Assembly (NCBI GenBank): GCA_013397455.1
Contig: VYZB01000292.1
Location: 591,817 to 655,816, forward strand
DNA: 64,000 nt
Direction of reading: 5' to 3'
From: Crotophaga sulcirostris
Taxonomy: Eukaryota > Chordata > Aves > Cuculiformes > Crotophagidae
Below are positions 63,885 through 64,000 of this stretch, one piece after another. The notes beneath the pieces were generated by a model. The model did no database searches. It was not told where the DNA came from and was given only the letters and a program-made list of their open reading frames with translations. Position 1 is the stretch's first letter. Each line of letters opens with the position of its first letter. A program made the translations under genes and the position numbers.

Positions 63885-64000
63885 CTAAAGGTGGGGGGGA
63901 AAAGGCCATTAAATTATTGTATTTCAAAATTTTGATGTATTTATAGTAGTGGTTTGTTTCACTTTAATTATTTAATTCCCAGAATTAAGTTCTGAGCAGT
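63885..64000 (-). other. MED13L: 3' end of MED13L intron 1, with splice acceptor
   Basis: On the minus strand the exon is preceded by AG (63886-63885). Upstream of that is a C/T-rich stretch of about 18 nt (63887-63904 on the plus strand reads as A/G with a G7 run). A/T-rich candidates for the branch point lie near 63907-63918. This is a normal U2-type acceptor. The rest of the segment is AT-rich intron with no other feature. Confidence 0.9.

Overview
The window is vertebrate nuclear DNA, almost certainly from a bird. It is AT-rich, has no dense coding and no prokaryotic-style operons. It carries many fragments of CR1 LINEs, whose 3' ends show the ATTCTATG-type octamer tail and the phrase around 'ttggaaaagacctttgaga' that is typical of avian genomes. 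No other repeat family is common, and there are no Alu- or L1-like sequences.

Only one segment can be supported as protein coding: a 238-nt internal exon on the minus strand at 63647-63884. It is flanked by a consensus AG acceptor with a pyrimidine tract and by a GTAAGT donor. Its 79 complete codons match the N-terminal region of MED13L (Mediator kinase-module subunit 13-like) as I know it from mammals, and by that comparison it is exon 2. Everything from 63646 down to position 1 is therefore the 5' part of a very long MED13L intron 2 (at least 63.6 kb). The last 116 bases (63885-64000) are the end of intron 1. I did not find exon 3.

Layout: CR1 fragments lie at about 543-1138 (+), 8321-8853 (-), 10950-11061 (+), 14820-14917 (-), 15468-15695 (-), 24061-24705 (-), 27349-27480 (-), 29062-29214 (+) and 47019-47517 (+). 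A candidate solo LTR of 376 bp (40583-40958) is bounded by an 8-bp inverted repeat starting TG and ending CA. It lies in the same transcriptional sense as MED13L and carries an AATAAA on that strand. A 100-bp unit is tandemly duplicated at 49361-49560. A 157-nt tract made almost only of T and G sits at 52739-52895. Small tandem duplications, inverted repeats and homopolymers are scattered between these.

The rest is single-copy-looking intronic sequence. Every longer open frame outside the exon looks like chance or like translated repeat. I see no convincing new system. The observations most worth checking are the sense-oriented LTR inside a dosage-sensitive gene, the GC/CpG patch near 2.6-2.8 kb, the strand-asymmetric T/G tract, and the possibility of conserved enhancers in the repeat-poor stretches.
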